Below are positions 1 to 8,084 of a DNA stretch of 64,000 bases, piece after piece. The DNA is from Vibrio natriegens NBRC 15636 = ATCC 14048 = DSM 759 (GTDB taxonomy: Bacteria > Pseudomonadota > Gammaproteobacteria > Enterobacterales > Vibrionaceae): the NCBI RefSeq assembly GCF_035621455.1, contig NZ_CP141823.1:806001-870000 (forward strand), read 5' to 3'. The position numbers and the translations under genes are program-made. Position 1 is the stretch's first letter; every line of letters starts with the position of its first letter. The notes beneath the pieces are model-generated. The model was given only the letters and a program-made list of their open reading frames with translations, ran no database searches and was not told the origin of the DNA.

Positions 1-1091
1 ACACCTGCCAGCATATCGTCCAGTGAATGTTCACCTTCTTCAATAAAGGTGTTACGCATACGCGAAGTTGGAGCGAACTTATAGTTTTGGCGACGGCCTG
101 AACCGGTTGGCTCATAACCCGTTTTCATGCCGCCCATTTTGTCGACCATAAAGCTAGTTAACTTACCGTCTTTGATAAGTTGAGTGCGCTGAGTAGGCAA
201 CCCTTCGTCATCGACATGAATTGAGCCCCATTCGTTGGTCATGGTGCCATCATCGACTGCGTTCACGGCCGTGTGAGCAATCATTTCGCCCATCTTGTCA
301 TGGAATACGGATGCTTTCTTCGCGACCGATGTTGTTTCAAGCAAGTGACCACAGGCTTCGTGGAAGATAACACCACCAAAACCATTGCCGATAACCACTG
401 GCATTTCACCTGATGGACAGGCATCCGCTCCAAGCTTAACCAAAGCTTGTTGAGCGATAGTCTGACCCAGTTCCTTGGCATCTAAATGCTCACTGAACTC
501 CCAGCCAGCCAGTGCACCAGGACCTTCCATGCCAGAAGACTGCTCATTGCCTTTTTGAGCAACGGTGTTACCTGCGACGCGAATGTAATGACGCGTATCA
601 TCAACGTGTAAACCTTCCGAGTTGAAGATAGATACCTGCTGCTCTCGCTGTAGCACACTACCAATAAACTGGCTGATGTATTCACTTTCCGCTCGTGCCG
701 CTTGATCAACTTTTAAAAGAAACGCGATTTTAGAATCCAGATTGGCGTCTTTACTCAGAGGCAAACGGCATCCGTGCTGAACTGGGTAGCGATTCAAATT
801 AAGAGAACCCGCAGATGCGATTTGCTCACGTTTGTCTTTCGCAGCCAGCAACGAGGTGACGCGTTTGAGTTCTGCTTCGTCTGTGCTGTTGGTGTACCCA
901 TAAAGCACTTTGTGACCGAAGAAGAGGCGAATACCGATACCAAAATCGATACCGGAATTGACCTTATCCACCTCACCAGATGCGATCTGGACGGTGTTAG
1001 TTTGATGATGTTCAACGAATAGCTCAGCGAAATCAGCTCCTAGAAAAAGAGCATGATCGATCACTGACTTCGCTGTTACAGAATTAAGCAT
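1..1091 (-). CDS. TldD-family metalloprotease (partial, C-terminus outside window)
   Basis: The minus strand reads open from an ATG at 1091-1089 (preceded by GGAGACTTC, a good ribosome-binding site) to the left edge, giving about 363 residues of an expected 460-480. It carries the TldD hallmark HEACGH (residues 244-249), the HExxxH zinc motif of this family, within a GGVIFHEACGHLLE context. Downstream features of the family also fit (DDGTM, DDEG, PTGSGRR). TldD proteins with a PmbA/TldE partner process peptides such as microcin B17 and degrade CcdA. The sequence differs clearly from E. coli TldD (whose motif is HEAVGH), so this is probably a paralogue rather than the core gene. A TldE/PmbA-like partner, if present, would lie downstream, beyond the left edge. 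It is transcribed away from the thiamin locus. Confidence 0.85.
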   Translation of the reverse strand, partial: MLNSVTAKSVIDHALFLGADFAELFVEHHQTNTVQIASGEVDKVNSGIDFGIGIRLFFGHKVLYGYTNSTDEAELKRVTSLLAAKDKREQIASAGSLNLNRYPVQHGCRLPLSKDANLDSKIAFLLKVDQAARAESEYISQFIGSVLQREQQVSIFNSEGLHVDDTRHYIRVAGNTVAQKGNEQSSGMEGPGALAGWEFSEHLDAKELGQTIAQQALVKLGADACPSGEMPVVIGNGFGGVIFHEACGHLLETTSVAKKASVFHDKMGEMIAHTAVNAVDDGTMTNEWGSIHVDDEGLPTQRTQLIKDGKLTSFMVDKMGGMKTGYEPTGSGRRQNYKFAPTSRMRNTFIEEGEHSLDDMLAG

Positions 1092-1395
1092 GAAGTCTCC
1101 TTGCTTGATGATCGTCTTAGCCTTCCTAAATAACTTACTGTTAATTCAGTAAAGTTAAATTGGCAACACGTTAAATTTTAACAGTTTATTAACCTTGTTT
1201 TGTGCTAATCCTTGCTAAGTGAGACCACGATTGTTTATTAAATATTCCAGTTTCTGCACATAAACCAGAGAGTTGCACTGGTCAATTCCGCGCTACAAAA
1301 CATATAAAGGCTACTCTATCACTCACAACACACAAATGAACACTTAAAAAACGTATCCCTTAAGTAAGTGTCCTGCTATCATCAAAACGAAATAG
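1092..1395. other. Intergenic region upstream of the thiamin riboswitch
   Basis: About 300 bases without a convincing ORF. The region must hold the promoters of the leftward TldD-family gene and of the rightward thi transcript. It is AT-rich near 1130-1200. I cannot pick a specific promoter with confidence. Confidence 0.5.
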
Positions 1396-1481
1396 TCGGG
1401 GGGCCACGTATTACGCGTTGGCTGAGATCGAAATTCGAGACCCGTTGAACCTGATTCAGTTAGCACTGACGTAGGGAACTA
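1396..1481 (+). ncRNA. TPP (THI-box) riboswitch
   Basis: The conserved thi-box core is readable: GGCTGAGATC at 1420-1429, ACCCGTTGAACCTGATTCAG at 1440-1459, then AGTTAGCACTGACGTAGGGA around 1459-1477. These are the pyrimidine- and pyrophosphate-sensing arms of the TPP aptamer. It lies in the 5' leader of thiD, about 110 nt upstream of the start codon, and should lower expression of the salvage operon when thiamin pyrophosphate is plentiful. No U-rich terminator follows. The expression platform instead appears to be a hairpin over the thiD ribosome-binding site (separate entry), the usual translational mode in gammaproteobacteria. Confidence 0.95.
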
Positions 1482-1564
1482 TGAGCACTTTGCCTTTCGC
1501 CTAACATACTAGGCACGTTGCAGCGGATACGAAAATCGATCTGCCTACCGTGGTCAAAGTCAGT

Positions 1565-1586
1565 TCCTATACGTCTTGTAATAGGA
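1565..1586 (+). promoter_or_regulatory. Ribosome-binding-site sequestering hairpin of thiD
   Basis: TCCTAT (1565-1570) is perfectly complementary to ATAGGA (1581-1586), with a 10-nt loop. The right arm is the thiD Shine-Dalgarno sequence, six bases before the ATG at 1593. Pairing would block ribosome entry, so this is a likely OFF structure for the upstream TPP aptamer. The hairpin is seen directly; the switching role is inferred. Confidence 0.6.
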
Positions 1587-1592
1587 GCGACC

Positions 1593-2450
1593 ATGACGCA
1601 GCAATCACAGCCTAATTCCCACAAGACGCCATCTGCAACAACCCCAATCGTTTTGACGATCGCTGGATCAGATAGCGGTGGCGGCGCTGGTATTCAGGCA
1701 GACATTAAAGCCATGTCTGCAACGGGCAGTTTTGCATGCTCTGTCATTACTGCAATTACCTCGCAAAATACTCAAGGCGTCTCAGCCATTTTTCCTATTC
1801 CACTTGAGCACGTTGAAAGCCAACTCGATGCGGTATTTACTGACCTTAATATCGTGGCCGTTAAAGTCGGCATGCTGGCCGATGCCAACATCATCAAAGT
1901 GGTGGCTAACAAAATTAAACAATACCAACCGAAACATCTGGTCATTGACCCGGTAATGGTCGCCACCAGCGGTGATTTATTGCTGGAGCACTCTGCGATA
2001 AGCACGTTAAAAGAAGAACTCATCCCTCTCGCAGACATCATCACCCCAAATCTTCCTGAGGGCGCAGCGTTAACCGGAAAAGCAGCACCGCAATCCGAAG
2101 CTGAAATGAATGAGATGATTGCGGATCTCCGTGAACTCGGCGCAAAAGCAGTCTTGTTGAAAGGCGGTCACTTGGAGAAAGGTGAAAACAGTAGCGACCT
2201 ACTGATCATGCAAGACTCTTCAGAACTCATTAGCGCGAAACGCTTCCCAACCAAGAATACGCACGGTACGGGATGTACGCTTTCTTCTGCTATTGCGTCT
2301 TACCTTGGACAAGGCAATAACCTACACAAAGCCGTGCATTTAGGTAAACAGTACATCTCTCAAGCTATCGCCCATGCCGATGAGCTGGAAGTCGGTAAAG
2401 GTCACGGTCCGGTCCACCACTTCTTCGCAGGCCACACGTATGTTCGCTAA
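1593..2450 (+). CDS. thiD: Hydroxymethylpyrimidine / HMP-phosphate kinase ThiD
   Basis: A 285-residue ribokinase-fold kinase that phosphorylates HMP to HMP-P and then HMP-PP, the pyrimidine half of thiamin. Motifs seen: TIAGSDSGGGAGIQAD near the N-terminus (substrate loop), DPVMVATSG in the middle, and HGTGC at residues 224-228 (anion hole and catalytic region). The start at 1593 is preferred over the upstream ATG at 1518 because it follows a good TAGGAG site and because the longer version would run into the riboswitch expression platform. It is first in the salvage operon and overlaps the next gene by 11 bases. Regulation is by the TPP riboswitch. Confidence 0.95.
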   Translation: MTQQSQPNSHKTPSATTPIVLTIAGSDSGGGAGIQADIKAMSATGSFACSVITAITSQNTQGVSAIFPIPLEHVESQLDAVFTDLNIVAVKVGMLADANIIKVVANKIKQYQPKHLVIDPVMVATSGDLLLEHSAISTLKEELIPLADIITPNLPEGAALTGKAAPQSEAEMNEMIADLRELGAKAVLLKGGHLEKGENSSDLLIMQDSSELISAKRFPTKNTHGTGCTLSSAIASYLGQGNNLHKAVHLGKQYISQAIAHADELEVGKGHGPVHHFFAGHTYVR

Positions 2451-3198
2451 CGCGATTGGTATTCAGTTTAGTCACGCTAGTCTGCAATACAACGACAGCC
2501 AGGCACCCACTCTGGCAGGAGTGAACATGACCATTCCTGCAGGTCAGTGGACGGTTTTACTGGGGCGAAGCGGCTGCGGTAAAACCACCATTTTGCGCTA
2601 TCTCGCCGGCTTACTTGATGAACAGGTGAAATGGCAAGGTGAACTGACGACCACTGACGGAATAGCTTTGCACGAGCGTATCGCTTACATGGCTCAACAG
2701 GATTTGTTACTGCCGTGGCTCAACGTGCTGGACAACGTTTGTTTGAGTTCTCGCTTTTCTCACGCTAACTCAAATTCAACCGATGAGAAACAGCGAGCGA
2801 TTCAATTGCTCGAACAAGTTGGATTAGCTGACTACGCCTACGCTAAGCCAACGCAACTTTCCGGAGGTATGCGCCAGCGTGTTGCCCTTGCTCGTACACT
2901 GATGCAGGACAAACCTCTGGTCTTAATGGACGAGCCTTTCTCTGCACTCGATGCCGTTACTCGTCATAAGCTGCAAACCTTATCGGCCACGCTGCTCAAA
3001 GGAAAAACAGCCGTGCTGATTACTCACGATCCGCAAGAAGCCGTTCGTCTTGCCAATCAGTTGTATGTACTGCAAGGCACACCTGCACAAGCTAAACATC
3101 TGCTGGTGCCAGATACGATGCCTCCTCGCGTGCTTGATGGCGAATGTGCCTCCTTGCAACAAGCGATCTTGGATCAGCTGGAGAAAGATTATGAGTGA
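2440..3198 (+). CDS. thiZ: Thiamin-precursor ABC transporter, ATP-binding protein (ThiZ-like)
   Basis: A 252-residue ABC ATPase with Walker A GRSGCGKT at residues 42-49, signature LSGGMRQR, Walker B LVLMDEPF and a switch histidine in LITHD. It resembles the SsuB/TauB/ThiZ group that powers NMT1-type importers. The ATG at 2440 is chosen over the longer frame from 2374, since the latter would lie deep inside thiD and add no conserved sequence. It overlaps thiD by 11 bases and the permease by 8, implying translational coupling. Context (thiD, tenA, thiM, thiE) points to uptake of an HMP-type pyrimidine such as the formyl-aminopyrimidine salvaged with TenA. The exact ligand is inferred. Confidence 0.88.
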   Translation: MFANAIGIQFSHASLQYNDSQAPTLAGVNMTIPAGQWTVLLGRSGCGKTTILRYLAGLLDEQVKWQGELTTTDGIALHERIAYMAQQDLLLPWLNVLDNVCLSSRFSHANSNSTDEKQRAIQLLEQVGLADYAYAKPTQLSGGMRQRVALARTLMQDKPLVLMDEPFSALDAVTRHKLQTLSATLLKGKTAVLITHDPQEAVRLANQLYVLQGTPAQAKHLLVPDTMPPRVLDGECASLQQAILDQLEKDYE

Positions 3199-3991
3199 TA
3201 TGACTCAATACAACTCCGTCTCAGAACGTATCAGCAAAAAAGAACGAGTCACCCATCCAGCTCTGCGCTTGGTGATCAGCACTGCGGTCATTTTAGGCCT
3301 GTGGCAACTGATTGTCGTGGCGTTCAATATGCCCAGCTTCATTTTGCCTGCGCCTGTTGATGTGCTGAATAGATTGATCTCCCGCTATGACGTGTTGCTC
3401 GCACACACCTGGGTCACCGCACAGGAAATCCTACTTGGTCTTGGACTCGGCTTGTCGATGGGTTTGCTGTTTGCGCTGCAAATGTTGCTGTTCGAACCAC
3501 TAAAACGCTGGCTGCTACCGATTCTGATTGCTAGCCAGGCGATTCCGGTATTTGCCATTGCACCCGTTCTGATGCTTTGGCTTGGCTACGGCATCGCTTC
3601 AAAAGTCGTGATGGCAGCGATCATCATCTTTTTCCCTGTTACGACGTGTTGTTACGACGGTTTACGCAATACCCCAACCGGATACCTGGATTTGGCGAAA
3701 ACGATGGGCGCTTCGAAATGGCAACTTCTGCGTCACATTCAGTTGCCCGCGGCACTGCCAACATTGGCTTCAGGCATTCGTGTCGCAGTCGTTATCGCCC
3801 CAATTGGAGCGGTCGTCGGTGAGTGGGTCGGTTCAAGTGAAGGCTTGGGTTATCTGATGCTACAAGCCAACGCACGCATGATCATCGACGAGATGTTTGC
3901 CGCACTGTTTATCCTCGCCGTGCTGTCCATCGCACTCTACTTCATCACTGACAAATTATTGAAAAAAGCCATCCCTTGGGAAAGCAAATAG
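3191..3991 (+). CDS. thiX: Thiamin-precursor ABC transporter, permease (ThiX-like)
   Basis: A 266-residue inner-membrane protein with about six hydrophobic segments and the binding-protein-dependent transport (EAA) loop, seen in the stretch around LDLAKTMGASKWQLLRHIQLP. The start at 3191 (ATGAGTGATATG) overlaps the end of the ATPase gene, and an AGAAAGATT stretch lies just upstream. It belongs with the ATPase before it and the binding protein after it. The family also contains SsuC and TauC, so the assignment to a thiamin precursor rests on the operon. Confidence 0.88.
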   Translation: MSDMTQYNSVSERISKKERVTHPALRLVISTAVILGLWQLIVVAFNMPSFILPAPVDVLNRLISRYDVLLAHTWVTAQEILLGLGLGLSMGLLFALQMLLFEPLKRWLLPILIASQAIPVFAIAPVLMLWLGYGIASKVVMAAIIIFFPVTTCCYDGLRNTPTGYLDLAKTMGASKWQLLRHIQLPAALPTLASGIRVAVVIAPIGAVVGEWVGSSEGLGYLMLQANARMIIDEMFAALFILAVLSIALYFITDKLLKKAIPWESK

Positions 3992-4028
3992 ATAAAACAA
4001 ATAGAGATCACCAAAAGGAAGATTACCC

Positions 4029-4979
4029 GTGAATAAAAACAAACTTATTAGCGCTGCAGCTCTGCTTGCTTCAATTGTTTCAACTAACGCACTGGCGGCC
4101 GAAAAAGAGCTGACTTTGATGTTGGATTGGTTCGTGAATCCGAACCACGGCCCTATCGTTATTGCGAAAGAACGTGGTTACTTTAAAGAGCAAGGCTTGA
4201 AGATCAACATTCAAGAGCCTGCCGACCCAAGCACGCCACCTAAACTGGTTGCCGCTGGCAAAGTGGATATGGCGATTTCATACCAACCAAGTTTGACGAT
4301 TGATGTTGCCGCAGGCCTGCCGCTTATCCGCTCTGCAACATTAATCGCAACACCACTGAATACCATGATGGTGCTGGACAACGGTAAAAACGACAGCCTT
4401 GCCGATCTAAAAGGCAAGAAGATCGGTATTGCTATCGCGGGTAATGAAGAAGCAACCATCGGCACAATGTTGGCACAAGAGAATGTAAAGTTTTCTGACG
4501 TACAAATCATCAACGTTGGCTGGGCGCTATCTTCCTCTCTGGCATCAGGCAAAGTGGATGCAATTTGGGGTGGACTACGTAACTTCGAAACTAACCAGCT
4601 TGCGTTAGAGGGTTACCAAGCTAAAGCCTTCTTCCCGGAAGAACACGGCGTGCCAGCATATGACGAACTTGTGTTTGTCGCGAATGCAAATACATACGAC
4701 AAAGAGGCCATCAAAGCCTTCAACAAAGCGCTTGAGCAAGCCACTACTTACATCGTGAACCATCCAAAACAATCTTGGAAAGAGTTTGTTGCTTACTCAC
4801 CAGACACGCTGAACAACGAACTGAACCAACGCGCCTGGAATGACACTTTGACTCGTTTCGCGCTTCGCCCATCCGCAGTTGATCTAAAACGCTACGACGA
4901 TTACGCCGAGTTCATGTACTCACAAAAAATCATCGAAACGCTACCAAAAGCGAAAGATTACGTGCCTAGCTTTGACTAA
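4029..4979 (+). CDS. thiY: Thiamin-precursor ABC transporter, periplasmic binding protein (ThiY-like)
   Basis: A 316-residue NMT1/THI5-like solute-binding protein. It has a classical Sec signal peptide with likely cleavage after ALA near residue 23 and no lipobox. The mature protein opens with LTLMLDWFVNPNHGPIVIA, the characteristic start of ThiY/THI5-like proteins. These bind pyrimidine precursors of thiamin, such as N-formyl aminopyrimidine in Bacillus halodurans. It lies 37 bases after the permease with a ribosome-binding site AAAGGAAG. The ligand is inferred from family and from tenA immediately downstream. Confidence 0.9.
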   Translation: MNKNKLISAAALLASIVSTNALAAEKELTLMLDWFVNPNHGPIVIAKERGYFKEQGLKINIQEPADPSTPPKLVAAGKVDMAISYQPSLTIDVAAGLPLIRSATLIATPLNTMMVLDNGKNDSLADLKGKKIGIAIAGNEEATIGTMLAQENVKFSDVQIINVGWALSSSLASGKVDAIWGGLRNFETNQLALEGYQAKAFFPEEHGVPAYDELVFVANANTYDKEAIKAFNKALEQATTYIVNHPKQSWKEFVAYSPDTLNNELNQRAWNDTLTRFALRPSAVDLKRYDDYAEFMYSQKIIETLPKAKDYVPSFD

Positions 4980-4997
4980 TTCTGAGGTTATCCCATT

Positions 4998-5666
4998 ATG
5001 AAATACCAAGATTTGATCGACGCTTGCCGTCAAGACTGGCAGGAATACACCGAGCACCTTTTCGTTCAGCAACTGGCGAACGGTACGCTTGCTCAACCTT
5101 GTTTTCTGCATTATTTGAAACAGGACTTTTTATTTCTCAAGCAATACGCGCGCGCTTACGCATTAGCGATTTATAAAGCACGTACTTTGTATGACATGCG
5201 TCGCGCACTACCGAGTGTTCATGCGTTGTTGGATTCAGAAATCGCTCATCATGTGACTTACTGTGGTCAATGGGGTTTAACTGAATCCGATCTGGAAAAC
5301 GAACCGGAAGATTTCGGCACCGTAGCCTACACACGCTATGTGTTAGATGCAGGTATGACGGGTGATTTGGTTGACCTGTATGCGGCATTAGCGCCTTGCT
5401 CTATCGGCTACGCGGTTATTGGCAAAATGTTGATGGAAGATGAAAACACCATCATTGAAGGTAACCCGTACGCTAGCTGGATCACCCTCTATGGCGGTGA
5501 AGAATTCCAGTCAGGTGTTGCGGAGGGCGCAGCGCACTTTAACGAGCTATTGGCTGAAATCGATATCAATAGCCAGCGCGGCCAGAACCTGATTCAGGTA
5601 TTCAAAACGGCAACGCGTATGGAAGTCGCTTTCTGGCAACAAGGCTTAAATGCTCAGCAAGATTAA
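4998..5666 (+). CDS. tenA: Aminopyrimidine aminohydrolase / thiaminase II TenA
   Basis: A 222-residue all-helical TenA protein. It hydrolyses aminopyrimidine breakdown products of thiamin to HMP. The nucleophile is seen as Cys134 in ALAPCSIGY, and the conserved C-terminal glutamate is in RMEVAFW (around residue 209), so this is the catalytic TenA_C type. It follows the binding-protein gene by 18 bases. Together with the transporter and ThiD it forms a full route from imported degraded thiamin to HMP-PP. Confidence 0.95.
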   Translation: MKYQDLIDACRQDWQEYTEHLFVQQLANGTLAQPCFLHYLKQDFLFLKQYARAYALAIYKARTLYDMRRALPSVHALLDSEIAHHVTYCGQWGLTESDLENEPEDFGTVAYTRYVLDAGMTGDLVDLYAALAPCSIGYAVIGKMLMEDENTIIEGNPYASWITLYGGEEFQSGVAEGAAHFNELLAEIDINSQRGQNLIQVFKTATRMEVAFWQQGLNAQQD

Positions 5667-5678
5667 TTGGAGACGCCC

Positions 5679-6476
5679 ATGTTAATTGAAAATATCACTC
5701 AAGCATTAACCGCTGTACGTCAACAAAAGCCGTTGGTTGTGAACATCACTAACTACGTTGTAATGAACAACACGGCGAACGCTCTGCTGGCAATTGGTGC
5801 CTCTCCAATCATGGCGCACTCAAAACAAGAGATGGCAGAAATGATGTCATTTGCTGGCGCGCTGGTGATCAACATTGGCACGCTCGACAGCGAGTGGATA
5901 CCTCGTATGATCTTTGCGGTAGAGCAAGCCAATGCCAATGGTAAAGTTGTCGTCCTCGATCCTGTAGGCTGCGGCGCAAGCACACTGCGAACAGAAACAT
6001 CTCGTCAGATAGCGCGTCTTGCAGACAAACTTATCATTCGTGGTAACGCGTCAGAAATCATTGCTCTGGCTGGTGAACAAGCTCAGAGCAAAGGGGTCGA
6101 TTCTCTGGATAGCAGCGATGCAGCATTAGGCGCTGCGCAGTTCCTCGTTGCAGAGTATGGCGCAAACGTGGTGATTTCTGGCGAGACGGATTACATCGTG
6201 ACGAAATCGCAGACCGTAACACTCGGCAATGGCCACGAAATGATGCCATACGTAACGGGAATGGGTTGTACGTTATCTGCACTCACTGGCGCATTTGCCG
6301 CGGTGGGTGATGAAACCGGTTTGGCCGCCGCTGCCGTACTTGGCGTAGCGGGTGAAATCGCCGCCGAACAAGCGCGCGGTCCGGGTAGCTTACAATTAAC
6401 CTTGCTTGACGAGTTGTATCAGCTTGATGAACAAACACTGGCAAAACGACTCAAGCTTACCGTCATTAAAGACTGA
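5679..6476 (+). CDS. thiM: Hydroxyethylthiazole kinase ThiM
   Basis: A 265-residue ribokinase-fold enzyme that phosphorylates the thiazole alcohol (THZ) to THZ-P. Motifs: VVLDPVGCGAS, IIRGNASEI, and VTGMGCTLSALTGAF near the active site. The ATG at 5679 has GGAG six bases upstream. An in-frame TTG at 5667 would place the ribosome-binding site inside the gene, so it is rejected. It is in the same operon as tenA and supplies the thiazole half for ThiE. Confidence 0.95.
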   Translation: MLIENITQALTAVRQQKPLVVNITNYVVMNNTANALLAIGASPIMAHSKQEMAEMMSFAGALVINIGTLDSEWIPRMIFAVEQANANGKVVVLDPVGCGASTLRTETSRQIARLADKLIIRGNASEIIALAGEQAQSKGVDSLDSSDAALGAAQFLVAEYGANVVISGETDYIVTKSQTVTLGNGHEMMPYVTGMGCTLSALTGAFAAVGDETGLAAAAVLGVAGEIAAEQARGPGSLQLTLLDELYQLDEQTLAKRLKLTVIKD

Positions 6477-6489
6477 CAACTTAACATCG

Positions 6490-6523
6490 ATGCCTCCGGC
6501 TCATAACGAAGAGTTGGAGGCAT
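6490..6523 (+). repeat. Perfect inverted repeat between thiM and thiE
   Basis: ATGCCTCC (6490-6497) pairs perfectly with GGAGGCAT (6516-6523). Inside the 18-nt loop CTC and GAG can add three more pairs. There is no T-run, so it is not a simple terminator. It sits directly before the thiE ribosome-binding site (AAGGAA, 6525-6530). It could be an mRNA processing or stabilising element, or could modulate thiE translation. Confidence 0.6.
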
Positions 6524-6535
6524 AAAGGAAACAAA

Positions 6536-7150
6536 ATGAACGCCTATCGTTTGTATTTGGTCACCGATGACCAACAAGATCTTGCCACGCTCAAGCATGT
6601 GGTCAGTAAAGCAGTGGAAGGTGGCGTGACCATGGTGCAAGTTCGTGAGAAACATGGTGACGTACGTGCTTTCATCGAACGGGCTCAAGCGGTAAAAGAT
6701 ATCCTCAAAAATACTAACGTACCTTTGATAATCAATGACCGAGTTGATGTTGCACTTGCAGTCGATGCTGACGGCGTGCACCTCGGTCAATCGGACATGC
6801 CTGCTCATATCGCACGCGAACTGATTGGTCCAAATAAAATCCTCGGTTTATCCATTGAGGATGAGCAACAACTCGCGGAAGTCGACATCCTACCCATCGA
6901 TTACATAGGCTTAAGTGCCATCTATGCGACACCGACCAAAACCAACACCCAAAAACACTGGGGTATAGATGGTTTAAAAATGGCACTCAATACTACATCT
7001 CTGCCGATCGTCGCGATTGGCGGCATTAACGAATCGACTATCCCAGCGCTAAGCGCAACGGGTGTACACGGTTTGGCTCTGGTATCGGCTATCTGTCACG
7101 CCGACGACCCTAAACTGGCTTGCGAGTACTTACTTAGCCTAATGGCCTGA
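6536..7150 (+). CDS. thiE: Thiamin phosphate synthase ThiE
   Basis: A 204-residue TIM-barrel enzyme joining HMP-PP and THZ-P to thiamin phosphate. Motifs: VREKHGD (pyrophosphate/pyrimidine site), PLIINDRVDVALAVDADGVHLGQ, and DYIGLSAIYATPTKT, the PTxTK loop that binds the thiazole phosphate. It is the last gene of the salvage operon, 59 bases after thiM. Its usual biosynthetic partners (thiC, thiF, thiS, thiG, thiH) are not in this window, so it appears dedicated to salvage; a second thiE may exist elsewhere. Confidence 0.95.
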   Translation: MNAYRLYLVTDDQQDLATLKHVVSKAVEGGVTMVQVREKHGDVRAFIERAQAVKDILKNTNVPLIINDRVDVALAVDADGVHLGQSDMPAHIARELIGPNKILGLSIEDEQQLAEVDILPIDYIGLSAIYATPTKTNTQKHWGIDGLKMALNTTSLPIVAIGGINESTIPALSATGVHGLALVSAICHADDPKLACEYLLSLMA

Positions 7151-7288
7151 TATACCAAGAACAAATGAAGTAATGAGTTTCTTCAAACCAATTTCACTCT
7201 ACTTTTGCGATTTGACACATCTTTGATAAGTTTTTCACGCCCAGTGGCGTAAGATAACTGTCTATATTCCCGGTTGTAAAAGTTCTTA

Positions 7289-8014
7289 ATGAAAACAAAA
7301 AATTACGGATTGATGATGCTCGCCTTGTTTGTTCTTGGCATCATCCCATTGTCACTCTCCTCTTCATATCAGAATCTCTCCTCTCCAGTATCGGACGGAC
7401 TCGGTATCACCTTCACTTTATTGACAGACTCCGCTGGCAGTAAGGGGTTTCTTATCACTCTTATCTTGTTGATTCTGTCTCTCTATCGATTTAAACCCAG
7501 CTATAAAGAGTGGATGCAGAAGCTGTCTATGCTTGGCTTACTGTTAGTGATTGGTTTTGTCTGTAAAGCAGGCTTAAAACTGATGACAGAAAGCCCACGC
7601 CCATATACCGAACTTCTGGTTGCCGAACAGCTTATAGACACACCAGAGTCTTTTTATCAGCTAACAACAGAACAACAATCGAGCGCGATTGAACACGTCT
7701 CAAACCAAGTCAGCGATTGGAGAACCCGCCATTGGCAAGGAGAAAAAGACTACTCTTTTCCTTCTGGACACACGATTTTCGTCGCAATTTGTCTGGCATT
7801 CTTTGGTGGCTTAATGCTGCAACAGCAATGTTACTTTTCCGCTTTTGCTCTTTGGTTTTGGGGAGTCAGTGTAGCATACAGCCGTTTGTGGTTAGGCATG
7901 CATCGCCCTGAAGATTTGATAGGCTCAGTGGTATTTGTCGCCGTGATATTTACGCTTCTGCCCACATTTCAGGTCACTAAAAAGATGCCGTTTGTTGCTT
8001 TGGCGCAGCGCTAA
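7289..8014 (+). CDS. PAP2-family membrane phosphatase (PgpB-like)
   Basis: A 241-residue inner-membrane protein with about six hydrophobic segments. It carries the three-part phosphatidic acid phosphatase signature: KLMTESPRPY, SFPSGHT and SRLWLGMHRPEDL (KxxxxxxRP, PSGH, SRxxxxxHxxxD). Relatives dephosphorylate phosphatidylglycerophosphate, undecaprenyl pyrophosphate or diacylglycerol pyrophosphate in the periplasmic leaflet. The long loop between the first and second motif (about residues 110-150) is typical of PgpB. It is monocistronic, with a weak ribosome-binding site. Confidence 0.85.
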   Translation: MKTKNYGLMMLALFVLGIIPLSLSSSYQNLSSPVSDGLGITFTLLTDSAGSKGFLITLILLILSLYRFKPSYKEWMQKLSMLGLLLVIGFVCKAGLKLMTESPRPYTELLVAEQLIDTPESFYQLTTEQQSSAIEHVSNQVSDWRTRHWQGEKDYSFPSGHTIFVAICLAFFGGLMLQQQCYFSAFALWFWGVSVAYSRLWLGMHRPEDLIGSVVFVAVIFTLLPTFQVTKKMPFVALAQR

Positions 8015-8036
8015 TACGAACGAATTTGAGATAAAA

Positions 8037-8063
8037 AAGAAGCCAGCGAATTGCTGGCTTCTT
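8037..8063. terminator. Bidirectional terminator between the PAP2 gene and the torA-like gene
   Basis: An 11-bp stem AAGAAGCCAGC / GCTGGCTTCTT with a 5-nt loop. Read on the minus strand it is followed by TTTTTTAT, so it is strongest for the leftward reductase operon. On the plus strand the T-tract is short. Confidence 0.85.
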
Positions 8064-8084
8064 GCTGTCAAATACTACTTGTTG

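Noticed and set aside
281..709. Two minus-strand ORFs (66 and 75 codons) inside the TldD-family gene
   Set aside because: They lie in other frames of a coding region whose own frame carries the conserved HEACGH motif; no ribosome-binding site or family resemblance.
1518..1592. Upstream extension of thiD to an earlier ATG
   Set aside because: The extension runs through the riboswitch expression platform; the ATG at 1593 has the better ribosome-binding site and matches ThiD N-termini.
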